Assembly: GCF_000974485.1 (NCBI RefSeq)
Contig: NZ_BBOM01000007.1
Coordinates: 558,001-622,000, forward strand
Direction of reading: 5' to 3'
Source of the DNA: Streptomyces sp. NBRC 109706
GTDB taxonomy: Bacteria > Actinomycetota > Actinomycetes > Streptomycetales > Streptomycetaceae
Length of the DNA: 64,000 bases
Below the pieces are notes generated by a model, which was not told where the DNA came from, ran no database searches, and was given only the letters and a program-made list of their open reading frames with translations. Position numbers and translations under genes: made by a program. This document shows, piece by piece, positions 7,841 through 16,039 of this stretch; the stretch's first letter is position 1, and every line of letters starts with the position of its first letter.

Positions 7841-9097
7841 GTGAAGATCCGTACCGTGGCCCTGGCCACCTCACTTACCACCGTCATGCTCCTGACAGGT
7901 TGTTCGGACGGCTCGTCGGACAGCGGGGACGGGCGGACGACCATCGACGTCTGGCTGATGCGGGACAGCGTCAGCCAGGAGTTCCAGCAGGAGTTCGTGG
8001 ACGCCTTCCACGCAGCCCACTCGGACATCAGGGTGAACGTCCAGATACAGGAGTGGAACGGGATCGGCCAACGCGTCACCGCCGCCCTGGCCAGCAATGA
8101 CGCACCCGATGTGATCGAGGTCGGCAACACCCAGGTCGCCCAGTACGCGGCCAGCGGCGGCGTCGTCGACCTGACCGACCGGGTCGAGGAGTTGAACGGC
8201 GGCGACTGGATATCGGGCCTCGCCGAGCCGGGCGCCATCGAAGGACGGCAGTACGGCATCCCCTACTACGCCGCCAACCGAGTGGTCATCTACCGCACCG
8301 ACCTGTTCGGGGCCGCCGGCGTCGATCCCGCCGAACTGACCACCAGGGACGCCTGGTTGGCCGCAACGGAGACGCTGAACGAGCCCGATGGACAGCAGGG
8401 CATCTATCTGCCGGGGCAGAACTGGTATGCCCTGGCCGGCTTCATCTGGGACGAAGGCGGCGAGCTGGCCGTCGAGACGGCCGACGGCTGGCAGGGCGCG
8501 CTCGACACGCCCGAGGCGCTGGCCGGCATGGACTTCTACCAGCGGCTGCAGAGCCTGGGCCAGGGCCCGCGCGACTCGGACGAGGCACAGCCGCCACAGG
8601 TCGAGGTGTTCGCCGGCGAGGAGGTGGCGCAGATCATCGCGGTGCCGGGCGGCGCCAACCTGATCGTGGAGCGCAACCCCGAACTGGAGGGCCGGATCGG
8701 CTTCTTCCCGATCCCGGGCAAGACTCCCGAGAAGCCGGGCGCCGTCTTCACCGGCGGCTCCAACCTGATCATCCCGGCCGCGTCCGGCGAACAGGACGCC
8801 GCCTACACCTTCGTCCAGGAGCTGACCGGCGAGCAGTGGCAGCGGGAGCTGTCCCGGGCCATGAGCTATGTGCCCAACCGGACCGGGCTCGCCGACGCCG
8901 TCGCCGACGAGCCGGGCACCGCCGCGATGGCGGTGGGTGCCGCCGAGGGGCGCGCCACGCCCAACACGCCCGACTGGGCGGCGGTCGAGGCGGAGAACCC
9001 GATCAAGGACTATATGACCGCCGTGCTGACCGGCGGCGATCCGGCGGACGCGGCCAGGGAGGCGTCCGAGGTGATCACCCGGGCGCTGAACCCCTGA
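7841..9097 (+). CDS. dasA: DasA-like sugar-binding lipoprotein of an ABC importer
   Basis: A 418-residue extracellular solute-binding protein. The signal peptide ends in a lipobox, LLTGC, with Cys21 as the lipid-anchored first residue. The mature part resembles Streptomyces DasA, the chitobiose-binding component: DVWLMRDSVS, IQEWNGIG, DVIEVGNTQV, QYGIPYYAANRVVIY, LAGFIWDEGGELA and GRATPNTPDW are recalled DasA-type segments. GTG at 7841 follows GAGGTG at four bases. It is the first gene of a three-gene transcript with two permeases and faces a GH20 hexosaminidase, consistent with uptake and hydrolysis of chitobiose or similar beta-GlcNAc disaccharides. The exact ligand is inferred. A CCAATTGGTCAA site lies in its promoter. 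Confidence 0.88.
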   Translation: MKIRTVALATSLTTVMLLTGCSDGSSDSGDGRTTIDVWLMRDSVSQEFQQEFVDAFHAAHSDIRVNVQIQEWNGIGQRVTAALASNDAPDVIEVGNTQVAQYAASGGVVDLTDRVEELNGGDWISGLAEPGAIEGRQYGIPYYAANRVVIYRTDLFGAAGVDPAELTTRDAWLAATETLNEPDGQQGIYLPGQNWYALAGFIWDEGGELAVETADGWQGALDTPEALAGMDFYQRLQSLGQGPRDSDEAQPPQVEVFAGEEVAQIIAVPGGANLIVERNPELEGRIGFFPIPGKTPEKPGAVFTGGSNLIIPAASGEQDAAYTFVQELTGEQWQRELSRAMSYVPNRTGLADAVADEPGTAAMAVGAAEGRATPNTPDWAAVEAENPIKDYMTAVLTGGDPADAAREASEVITRALNP

Positions 9098-9131
9098 CCG
9101 GGTCGGCGGGCCGGAGTCGAAGGGATTGAAG

Positions 9132-10112
9132 ATGTCGGTCACCGGACAGCGTCCCGTTCCCGCCGCCACGCCCCCGAGCGCTCCCCCGGCACGCGCCGGG
9201 GAGCCGGCCCCGCGCCGCCGCGCGCGGGGCTCGGGCTGGTGGCCCTATCTGCTGATCGCCCCGACCCTGCTGGGCACGGCCGCGCTGCTGCTGGTCCCGC
9301 TGCTGCGCGGACTGCTGATCTCGGTCCAGGACTTCAAGCTGCGCGAACTGGTCAACGGGGACGCCGAGTTCGTCGGCCTGGACAACTACGGCACGCTGCT
9401 CGGCGACCCCAGGTTCTGGGAGGTGGTCCGGCGCACCTTCCTCTTCATGGCGATCAACGTCGTACTGATCGTCGGCATCGGCACCCTGATCGCGCTGCTG
9501 GTCGAGCGGCTCGGCAGGTTCGGCAGAACGGCCGTGCTCAGCGGTCTGGTGCTGGCCTGGGGGATGCCGGTGATCGCGGCGACCACCGTCTTCCAGTGGA
9601 TGTTCCACTCCGAGTACGGAGTGGTCAACTGGGCATTGACCAGTCTGGGGTTCGACTCCTTCGAACGCTATGCCTGGTTTGCCAACGGGACGGCGGCCTT
9701 TGCCATCGTGGTCTTTCTGGTGGTCTGGCAGTCAGTGCCGTTCGCGGCGATCACCCTCTATGCCGGGTTGACCACCGTGCCCAGGGAGCTTCATGAGGCG
9801 GCCAGGCTGGACGGGGCGAGCGCCTTCCAGACGTTCCGCACCGTCACCTTCCCGATGCTGCGGCCGCTCTTCATGCTGGTGATCTGCCTCGAAGTGATCT
9901 GGACCTTCCGGGCGTTCGTCCAGATCTGGGTGATCACCCAGGGCGGTCCCGGGGACGCCACCACCATCCTGCCGGTCTATGCCGTGCAGACCGCGCTGTC
10001 GGCGCAGCGCTACGACCTGGGCACGGCCGCCTCCATGATCACCGTGCTGTTGATGTCCAGCGTGCTGGTCATCTACTTCCGTCAGCTCTACCGTCAGGAG
10101 GCCGAGCTGTGA
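9132..10112 (+). CDS. dasB: ABC sugar importer, first permease subunit
   Basis: A 326-residue MalF-type inner-membrane permease with a Pro-rich cytoplasmic N-terminus (about 1-38) and roughly six transmembrane segments. The cytoplasmic EAA loop that docks the ATPase is EAARLDGASAFQTFRTVTFPMLRP-like (first residues EAARLDGAS) near residue 223. It forms the channel together with the next gene. I choose ATG at 9132 over TTG at 9126 because AAGGGA is placed for the former. The gap to the lipoprotein gene is 34 bases and it overlaps the next gene by four. No ATPase gene follows; Streptomyces importers of this type usually share the multi-sugar ATPase MsiK encoded elsewhere. Confidence 0.9.
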   Translation: MSVTGQRPVPAATPPSAPPARAGEPAPRRRARGSGWWPYLLIAPTLLGTAALLLVPLLRGLLISVQDFKLRELVNGDAEFVGLDNYGTLLGDPRFWEVVRRTFLFMAINVVLIVGIGTLIALLVERLGRFGRTAVLSGLVLAWGMPVIAATTVFQWMFHSEYGVVNWALTSLGFDSFERYAWFANGTAAFAIVVFLVVWQSVPFAAITLYAGLTTVPRELHEAARLDGASAFQTFRTVTFPMLRPLFMLVICLEVIWTFRAFVQIWVITQGGPGDATTILPVYAVQTALSAQRYDLGTAASMITVLLMSSVLVIYFRQLYRQEAEL

Positions 10113-10969
10113 CCAGCACACTCCGGACATCGGTGCCACCGCGCCGGCGGCGCAGGCGTCCGCTGCGCGGCGCGGCGGCGGTGGTGGTCTTCGTCTTCTG
10201 CACCTTCCCGGTGTACTGGATGTTCTCCACGGCGCTGAAGCCGGCCGGCGACATCCAGACGGACGAGCCCAAGCTGGTTCCGTTCAACTGGACGTTCGAC
10301 CACTTCCGGACGGCGATGGCGGCCGACGGGTTCTGGCTGTTCTGGCGCAACAGTCTGCTGTTGACGGTGGGTGCGGTGCTGCTGGCGCTGGTGGTGGCGC
10401 TGGCGGCCGCGTTCGCTGTGGCCCGGATGCGGTGGCGTGGCCGGCGGCAGTTCCTGCTGATGGTGTTCGCCGCCCAGATGGCGCCCTGGGAGTCGTTGAT
10501 CATCCCCATCTACATCATGTACCGGGACACCGACCTGTTGGACCGGCTGCCGGCGCTGACCCTGATCTATTTCATGATCACGCTGCCGTTCACCATCGTG
10601 GTGCTGCGCAACTTCCTGGCCACGGTGCCACCGGAGTTGGAGGAGGCCGCACAGGTCGACGGCTGCACCAGGCTGGGCGCGTTCCGGCGGGTGATCTTCC
10701 CGCTGCTGGCGCCCGGGCTGATGGCGACCTCCCTGTTCGGCTTCATCACCGCTTGGAACGAGTTCGCCTATGCCAACTTCCTGATCATCAACAACCAGGA
10801 CGCGCGCACCCTGCCGGTCTGGCTGACCTCGTTCCAGAACACCTTCGGCACCGACTGGGGCGCGACGATGGCGGCCTCGACGCTCTTCGCCATCCCGGCG
10901 TTGTTGATCTTCCTGCTGCTCCAGCGGCAGGTCACCTCGGGCTTCGCCTCGGGGGCGGTCAAGGGTTAG
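10109..10969 (+). CDS. dasC: ABC sugar importer, second permease subunit
   Basis: A 286-residue MalG-type permease with a basic N-terminus and about six membrane spans. The EAA loop is present as EEAAQVDGCTRLGAF near residue 175. The GTG start overlaps the stop of the previous gene (GTGA), with AGGAGG seven bases upstream, so the two permeases are translationally coupled. It is the last gene of the importer transcript, and a strong hairpin begins at its stop codon. The missing ATPase implies use of a shared cytoplasmic ATPase. Confidence 0.9.
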   Translation: MTSTLRTSVPPRRRRRRPLRGAAAVVVFVFCTFPVYWMFSTALKPAGDIQTDEPKLVPFNWTFDHFRTAMAADGFWLFWRNSLLLTVGAVLLALVVALAAAFAVARMRWRGRRQFLLMVFAAQMAPWESLIIPIYIMYRDTDLLDRLPALTLIYFMITLPFTIVVLRNFLATVPPELEEAAQVDGCTRLGAFRRVIFPLLAPGLMATSLFGFITAWNEFAYANFLIINNQDARTLPVWLTSFQNTFGTDWGATMAASTLFAIPALLIFLLLQRQVTSGFASGAVKG

Positions 10970-10995
10970 GGACGGGGCCCGTGCGGCCCTGTCCC
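10969..10995. terminator. Bidirectional terminator between importer and biosynthetic operon
   Basis: Bases 10969-10979 pair with 10985-10995 in an 11-bp stem (one G-T wobble) with a five-base loop, CGTGC. It lies between the convergent importer genes and the NRPS/PKS operon (stop at 11013), so it can end both transcripts. It marks the left boundary of the biosynthetic cluster. Confidence 0.75.
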
Positions 10996-11012
10996 CGCCA
11001 CCTGGTGGGCGG

Positions 11013-12752
11013 TCAGCCCTCGTTCTCGTTCTCGATCTCGTCGAGCAGCGAGGCCAACGGGCCTTCCGCCGTGCCGTTCACCTCAGCGACGATGCGGGCG
11101 GCCAGCTCGCGCAGCGGGGCCTCTTCGAGGAAGAGGGTGATGGGGACCTCGACGCCGTGCTCGTCGCGGAGCCGGCCGATGAGGTGGACGGCGGTGAGTG
11201 AGTCGCCGCCGGCCTCGAAGTAGCCGACGTCCAGGGCGTCTTCGCCGGGCAGCTCAAGGGCCTCGATCAGCAGCGCGTGCACCCGGCCGCCCAGGTCGTC
11301 CGCCGTCTCGACGGGTTCCCCGCCCGGCGAGGTGGCCGGCGGCGGGTCGGCCGGGCGCAGCGCCGGGTAGGACTGCCGGGTGAAGACGCGGGGCGTCCGC
11401 GCGGCGCGGCGGGCGCCCGGCGGGCGTTCCGGCGCCTCGGCGAGCACCGCGTGCACGTTGGTGCCGCCGATGCCGATGGAGCTGACGCCGGCCAGTCGTG
11501 GCACGCCGACCGCACCAGGCCAGGGCTCGGCGGCGCGCGGCAGCCGGAACGGGCCGTCGTCCAGGCCCAGTTCGGGGTTGGCGCTGCTGACGCCGGCGGA
11601 CGGCACCAGGGTGCGGTGGTGCAGCATCAGCGCCGTCTTGATCAGCGCGGCGACGCCGGCCGCCGCGTCCAGATGTCCGATGTTGGCCTTGACGGAGCCC
11701 AGTGCGACCCGGCCCCGGCCGGCGCCCGCGAAGGCGGCCGCCGCCGCCTCGGCCTCGACGCGGTCGCCGAGCCGGGTGCCGGTGCCATGCGCCTCCAGAT
11801 AGCGGGCCTGCGCCGGGTCGAGCCCGGCGGCCGACCACGCCTCCTCGATGGCGGCGGTCTGCCCGGCGACGCCGGGGGCGGTGAAACCGACCCTGCCCGC
11901 CCCGTCGTTGGTGACGGCGGTGCCCCGGATGACCGCGTGGACCGGATCGCCGTCGGCGAGGGCGTCCTCCAGGCGGCGCAGCACCACCAGGCCGACGCCG
12001 TTGCCGGGGACGGTGCCGGCGGCGTGTTCGTCGAACGGGCGGCAGCGGCCGTCCGGCGCGTAGATGCCGCCCTCGTAGTAGGTGTAGCCGCGCGGTTCGA
12101 CGGCGTCCACGGCGACACCGCCGGCGAGCGCCGCGTCGCATTCGCCGCCCAACAACGCCTGGACGGCGAGGTGTACGGCGGCCAGCGAGGTGGAGCAGGC
12201 GGTCTGCACCGTCATGCTGGGCCCGTCCAGGCCGAGCCGGTAGGAGATCCAGGGGGCGAGGAACTCCCGGTCGGTGAGGATGCGCAGCTGGGTGGCGCCG
12301 ATGGTGGTGGCCAGCCGGCGGTCGCGGCCGGCGGCGAACAGGTGCTCGGTGAGGCTGCCGCCGACATAGACGGCGGTCCTGGCCGGCGCCTTGTCGGGGT
12401 GGTAGCCGGCGTCCTCAAGGGCGGCCCAGGCGCTCTCCAGCAGCAGCCGGTGCTGTGGGTCGAGCGCGGCGGCCTCGGCGCGGTGGAAGCCGAACGCGGC
12501 GGCGTCGAACCGGTCGGCGTCGGCCAGCCATCCCTTGGTGGGGACATAGGCGGGGTGGCTCAGCTCGTCCTCGGGGACGCCGGCGGCGCGTAGCTCGTCG
12601 GCGCTGAAGTCCCGTAGGGAGCAAGTGCCTTGGCGCAGGTTGGCCCAGTAGGTGTCCAGGTCGGCGGCGCCGGGGAAGCGGCCGTGCATGCCGGTGATCG
12701 CGACGGATCCGGCGAGGTCGTCGGCGGTCGGGGCGGGGGCGGGATGCGTCAC
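11013..12752 (-). CDS. AT-less PKS protein: ketosynthase-acyl carrier protein (KS-ACP)
   Basis: A 579-residue two-domain megasynthase piece. The KS spans about 15-440 with the catalytic triad visible: Cys186 in TVQTACSTSL, His322 in EAHGTGT, His360 in KANIGHLDAAAG. The carrier domain (about 485-560) has Ser518 in GGDSL for the phosphopantetheine arm. Between them only about 45 residues remain, ending in RVFTRQSYPAL, which resembles the tail of a KS-AT linker; no acyltransferase, ketoreductase or thioesterase is present. The KS contains NDGAGRVGFTAP instead of the NQDGASNGLTAP of the PKS genes upstream, so it belongs to a different KS type, as found in hybrid NRPS-PKS and trans-AT systems. Its extender must be loaded by an AT acting in trans. 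GTG at 12752 overlaps the stop of the preceding NRPS gene. It is the last gene of the operon. Confidence 0.9.
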   Translation of the reverse strand: MTHPAPAPTADDLAGSVAITGMHGRFPGAADLDTYWANLRQGTCSLRDFSADELRAAGVPEDELSHPAYVPTKGWLADADRFDAAAFGFHRAEAAALDPQHRLLLESAWAALEDAGYHPDKAPARTAVYVGGSLTEHLFAAGRDRRLATTIGATQLRILTDREFLAPWISYRLGLDGPSMTVQTACSTSLAAVHLAVQALLGGECDAALAGGVAVDAVEPRGYTYYEGGIYAPDGRCRPFDEHAAGTVPGNGVGLVVLRRLEDALADGDPVHAVIRGTAVTNDGAGRVGFTAPGVAGQTAAIEEAWSAAGLDPAQARYLEAHGTGTRLGDRVEAEAAAAAFAGAGRGRVALGSVKANIGHLDAAAGVAALIKTALMLHHRTLVPSAGVSSANPELGLDDGPFRLPRAAEPWPGAVGVPRLAGVSSIGIGGTNVHAVLAEAPERPPGARRAARTPRVFTRQSYPALRPADPPPATSPGGEPVETADDLGGRVHALLIEALELPGEDALDVGYFEAGGDSLTAVHLIGRLRDEHGVEVPITLFLEEAPLRELAARIVAEVNGTAEGPLASLLDEIENENEG

Positions 12753-15700
12753 GGTGTGCTGCCTTTCCTGGGTCGGGCGCCGCGTGCCGCGGTGCGGCGT
12801 CGGCGGCGGTCCTGGCCGCGCCGAGCGGCGTCGCTTTCGCCGTCCGGGATCGCCGGACGGTGCCGCGGTCGGTCCAGATGGGCCGCCAGGGCGGCCGGGC
12901 TGGGATGCCGGAAGAGGTCGACCAGGGTGAGTGCGGGCACCCCGTCGCCCCGTTCGTTTGGCGCCCCGTCGAGCGCTTCGCCCAGGGGTTCGTTGAGCGC
13001 CTGGAGGACGGCGAGCAGCCGGACGGAGTTGCCGCCCAGGTCGAAGAAGTTGTCGTGGGCGCCGATCCGTTGGTGGCCCAGCACCTCGGCCCAGACGGCG
13101 GCGACCCGCCGTTCGGTCGCGGTCGCGGGTTCGACATGGGCCCGCTCGGGGTCGGCCGAGGTCCGGTGCGGGGCCGGCAGTCGGGCGCGTTCCACCTTGC
13201 CCGAGCGGTTGAGCGGCAGTTCGTCGAGGTGGGTGACGTACTCGGGGACCATATAGCTCGGCAGCCGCTCGGCGAGGTGCCGGCGCAGCGCCGCCTCGGT
13301 CGGTCGACGCCCTTCGGCCGGCACCACATAGGCCGCCAGATGCCGGTCGGTGGCGTCGCCGCGCACATCGGCGGCCGCCATCGCGACCTCCGGATGGCCG
13401 GCCAACACGCTCTCGATCTCGCCGAGTTCGATCCGGAAGCCACGCACCTTGACCTGGGTGTCGACGCGCCCGAGGTAGTGCAGCCGGCCGTTCGCGTCGA
13501 AACGCCCCAGATCGCCGGTGCGGTACATCCGGGAGCCGGACGGGCCGTAGGGGTCGGCGACAAAGCGCTGGGCGGTCAGCCCGGGCTGGCGCGGATAGCC
13601 CCGGCCGAGGCCGGCGCCGGCGAGATGGATCTCGCCGGTGACACCGACCGGGACGGGGCGCAGCCCGGAGTCGAGCACCATGACACGGGCGCCCGGCACC
13701 GGCTCGCCGATGGCCACCGGGACGCCGGGCCGCAGGTCCTCGGTGGTGGCGTAGACGGTGGCCTCGCTGGGTCCGTAGGCGTTGACGATGCGCCGGCCGG
13801 GCGCGGACCAGCGTTCGACGAGTTCGGCCGGGCATGCCTCGCCGCCCACCACCAGGCTCCGCAGCTCGGGCAGCCGCCCCTCGGGGTCGGGGACGGAGAG
13901 GGCGGCGGACGGCGGCAGGAACACATAGCTGATGCGGGAGTCGCGCAACCGGGCCAGCAGTGGTGCGCCGAGGCGTTCGTCGTCGCCGGCGATATGCAGT
14001 TCGGCGCCGGCGGTCCAGGTGAGGAAGAAATCGGAAACGGCCACGTCGAAGCCGAAGTTGACGTACTGCAGCACCCGGTCGTCGGCGTCCAGCGGGAACG
14101 CGGCGCGCACGGCGGCGCAGAGGTTGGCAAGCGCCCGGTGTTCGACGCCGATGCCCTTGGGGGTGCCGGTGGAGCCCGAGGTGTAGAGGAGATAGGCGAG
14201 GTTCCTGGGCGTTGGCGCGGGCGCGGGCTCGGGTGCGCGTTCGGGTGCGCGTTTGTGCTGGTCGGGTAGGTCGATCCGGAGGACCGGGGGGCCGAGCAGG
14301 TCGGCGAGCGGGGCGGTGGTCTCCTCGGCCAGCAGCAGCGACATGGAGGAGTCGTCGGCCATATAGCGCAGCCGGGCCACCGGGTGTCCCGGGTCGAGCG
14401 GGAGATAGGCGCCGCCGGCGCGCAGCACGGCGAGCGCGGCGAGCGCCATTCCCGCGGAACGGGGCAGCAGCAGCCCGACGACGGTGTCGGGCCGCACCCC
14501 GGCGGCGCGCAGCCGGGCCGCCAACAGGTCGGCCCGCTCCAGGAGTTGGCGGTAGTCGAGGGCGGTGTCCCGGTCGCGGAGGGCGGGTGCGTCCGGGTGC
14601 AGTTCGGCCTGGGCGGCGATCAGGTCAGGCACCAGCGGTTCGGGCGGGGCGGCTTCGGCGGTGCGGTCGCCGGCCTTCGCCAGCCAGGCCAGTTCGTCGG
14701 CGGGCAGCAGGGCCGCGGTCCTGACGGGCGCCTCGGGGGCGGACAGCAGGGAGTCCAGCAGCGTCTCGAAGGCGCGCACCCAGCGTCGGGCCGTGTCATG
14801 GCCGATCAGGTCGGTGGAGTGGATCAGCGAGGCGACCAGTTCGTCGCCGATCCGCTCCACATAGAGCAGCAGGTCGAACTTGGCGACGTTGAGTGGGAGT
14901 TCGACGCGGCGGGTGTCGGTGTTCGGCAGATCGAGGACGAGTTGGGTGTCGTCGTCGTAGGCGAACATCACCTGGACCAGGGGGTCATGGCCGATGGCCC
15001 GGTGGGGCGCCACCGCGTCCACGACCGCCTCGAACGGCGCGTCCTGGTAGGGCTGGCCGGCCAGCAGCCGGTCCCGCGTCCGGTCGATCAGCTCGACATA
15101 GCCCGGCTCCCCGGTCAGCTCGCAGCGGATGGCCAGGGTGTTGGTCAACATGCCGACCATGTCGTGGAGTTCGGGCCGGTCCCGGCCCGAGACCGGCACT
15201 CCGACGACCAGATCGTCCTGGTCGCAGAGCCGGCCGAGAAACGCGGCGAAGGCGGCGAACAGGGCCATGAACGGGGTGGCTCCCCTGGCCCTGGCCAGCT
15301 CACCGAGCCGGGTCAGGGTCTCGGGCGGCAGCACAAAGCGGGCCACGCCGCCCTCGGTGCCGCGCCGGGCGGGGCGGGGCCGGTCGACGGGCAGCGCGGT
15401 GGTGTCGGGGGCGCCGGCCAGCTGTCCGGCCCAGTGCGCGACGGCCTCGGCATAGCCGCCGGCGGCCAGCCGCTCCCGCTGCCAGACGGCGTAGTCCGGG
15501 TACTGCAGGGCGGGTTCGGCGGGCCGCCCGGTGGCACCGGCGGTGCGGTCGGCGACCTCGCCGGTGAACGCGGCGTAGTCGGCGGCGAGTTCGCGCAGCA
15601 TCTGCTGCACCGACCAGCCGTCGCACACCAGATGGTGGGCCACCAGCAGCACCCGGTGGCTGCCGTCGTCCACCCCGTAGAGGGAGCAGCGCAGCAGCGG

Positions 15701-16039
15701 TCCGGTTCCGGTGTCGAAGGGGCGGGCCGCCTCGGCCAGCATCAGCGCCTCGACATCGCCCGCCGGCACCTGGGAATGCCACGCCACCTCGGGGTGCCCC
15801 GTCGCCGACACCACCTGGGTGGGGACGCCGCCCTCGCCGGCGGTCCGCGCGGGGAACACGGTGCGCAGCGATTCGTGGCGTGCGACCAGCGCGTCCAGCG
15901 CGCGGAGGAACGCGGCCCGGTCGAACGGGCCCCGGACGTGGAACCCGGCGGGCACGTTGTACTGCGCGGTGCCCGGGTGCATCCGGTCCAGGACGAGAAG
16001 CCGGCCCTGTGCGGGTGAGACGGGGAACTCGTAGATCAC
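12749..16039 (-). CDS. NRPS module C-A-PCP
   Basis: A 1096-residue single-module nonribosomal peptide synthetase. The condensation domain (about 5-435) is of the L-L type by its SPAQGRLLVLDRMHPGTAQYN start, and has the active HHLVCDGWS motif at 135-143. The adenylation domain (about 460-960) shows YTSGSTGTPKG, NAYGPSEAT, YRTGDLG and the catalytic Lys in NRSGKVERA. The carrier (about 985-1050) has GGNSVRL. Hand alignment to the phenylalanine-activating model gives pocket residues D-V-S-F-V-G-A-V-Y-K; I do not assign a substrate. GTG at 16039 follows GGAGG and overlaps the previous stop. There is no thioesterase, so its peptide must pass to another protein, perhaps the adjacent KS-ACP. An Arg-rich tail of about 30 residues ends the protein. 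Confidence 0.92.
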   Translation of the reverse strand: MIYEFPVSPAQGRLLVLDRMHPGTAQYNVPAGFHVRGPFDRAAFLRALDALVARHESLRTVFPARTAGEGGVPTQVVSATGHPEVAWHSQVPAGDVEALMLAEAARPFDTGTGPLLRCSLYGVDDGSHRVLLVAHHLVCDGWSVQQMLRELAADYAAFTGEVADRTAGATGRPAEPALQYPDYAVWQRERLAAGGYAEAVAHWAGQLAGAPDTTALPVDRPRPARRGTEGGVARFVLPPETLTRLGELARARGATPFMALFAAFAAFLGRLCDQDDLVVGVPVSGRDRPELHDMVGMLTNTLAIRCELTGEPGYVELIDRTRDRLLAGQPYQDAPFEAVVDAVAPHRAIGHDPLVQVMFAYDDDTQLVLDLPNTDTRRVELPLNVAKFDLLLYVERIGDELVASLIHSTDLIGHDTARRWVRAFETLLDSLLSAPEAPVRTAALLPADELAWLAKAGDRTAEAAPPEPLVPDLIAAQAELHPDAPALRDRDTALDYRQLLERADLLAARLRAAGVRPDTVVGLLLPRSAGMALAALAVLRAGGAYLPLDPGHPVARLRYMADDSSMSLLLAEETTAPLADLLGPPVLRIDLPDQHKRAPERAPEPAPAPTPRNLAYLLYTSGSTGTPKGIGVEHRALANLCAAVRAAFPLDADDRVLQYVNFGFDVAVSDFFLTWTAGAELHIAGDDERLGAPLLARLRDSRISYVFLPPSAALSVPDPEGRLPELRSLVVGGEACPAELVERWSAPGRRIVNAYGPSEATVYATTEDLRPGVPVAIGEPVPGARVMVLDSGLRPVPVGVTGEIHLAGAGLGRGYPRQPGLTAQRFVADPYGPSGSRMYRTGDLGRFDANGRLHYLGRVDTQVKVRGFRIELGEIESVLAGHPEVAMAAADVRGDATDRHLAAYVVPAEGRRPTEAALRRHLAERLPSYMVPEYVTHLDELPLNRSGKVERARLPAPHRTSADPERAHVEPATATERRVAAVWAEVLGHQRIGAHDNFFDLGGNSVRLLAVLQALNEPLGEALDGAPNERGDGVPALTLVDLFRHPSPAALAAHLDRPRHRPAIPDGESDAARRGQDRRRRRTAARGARPRKGSTP

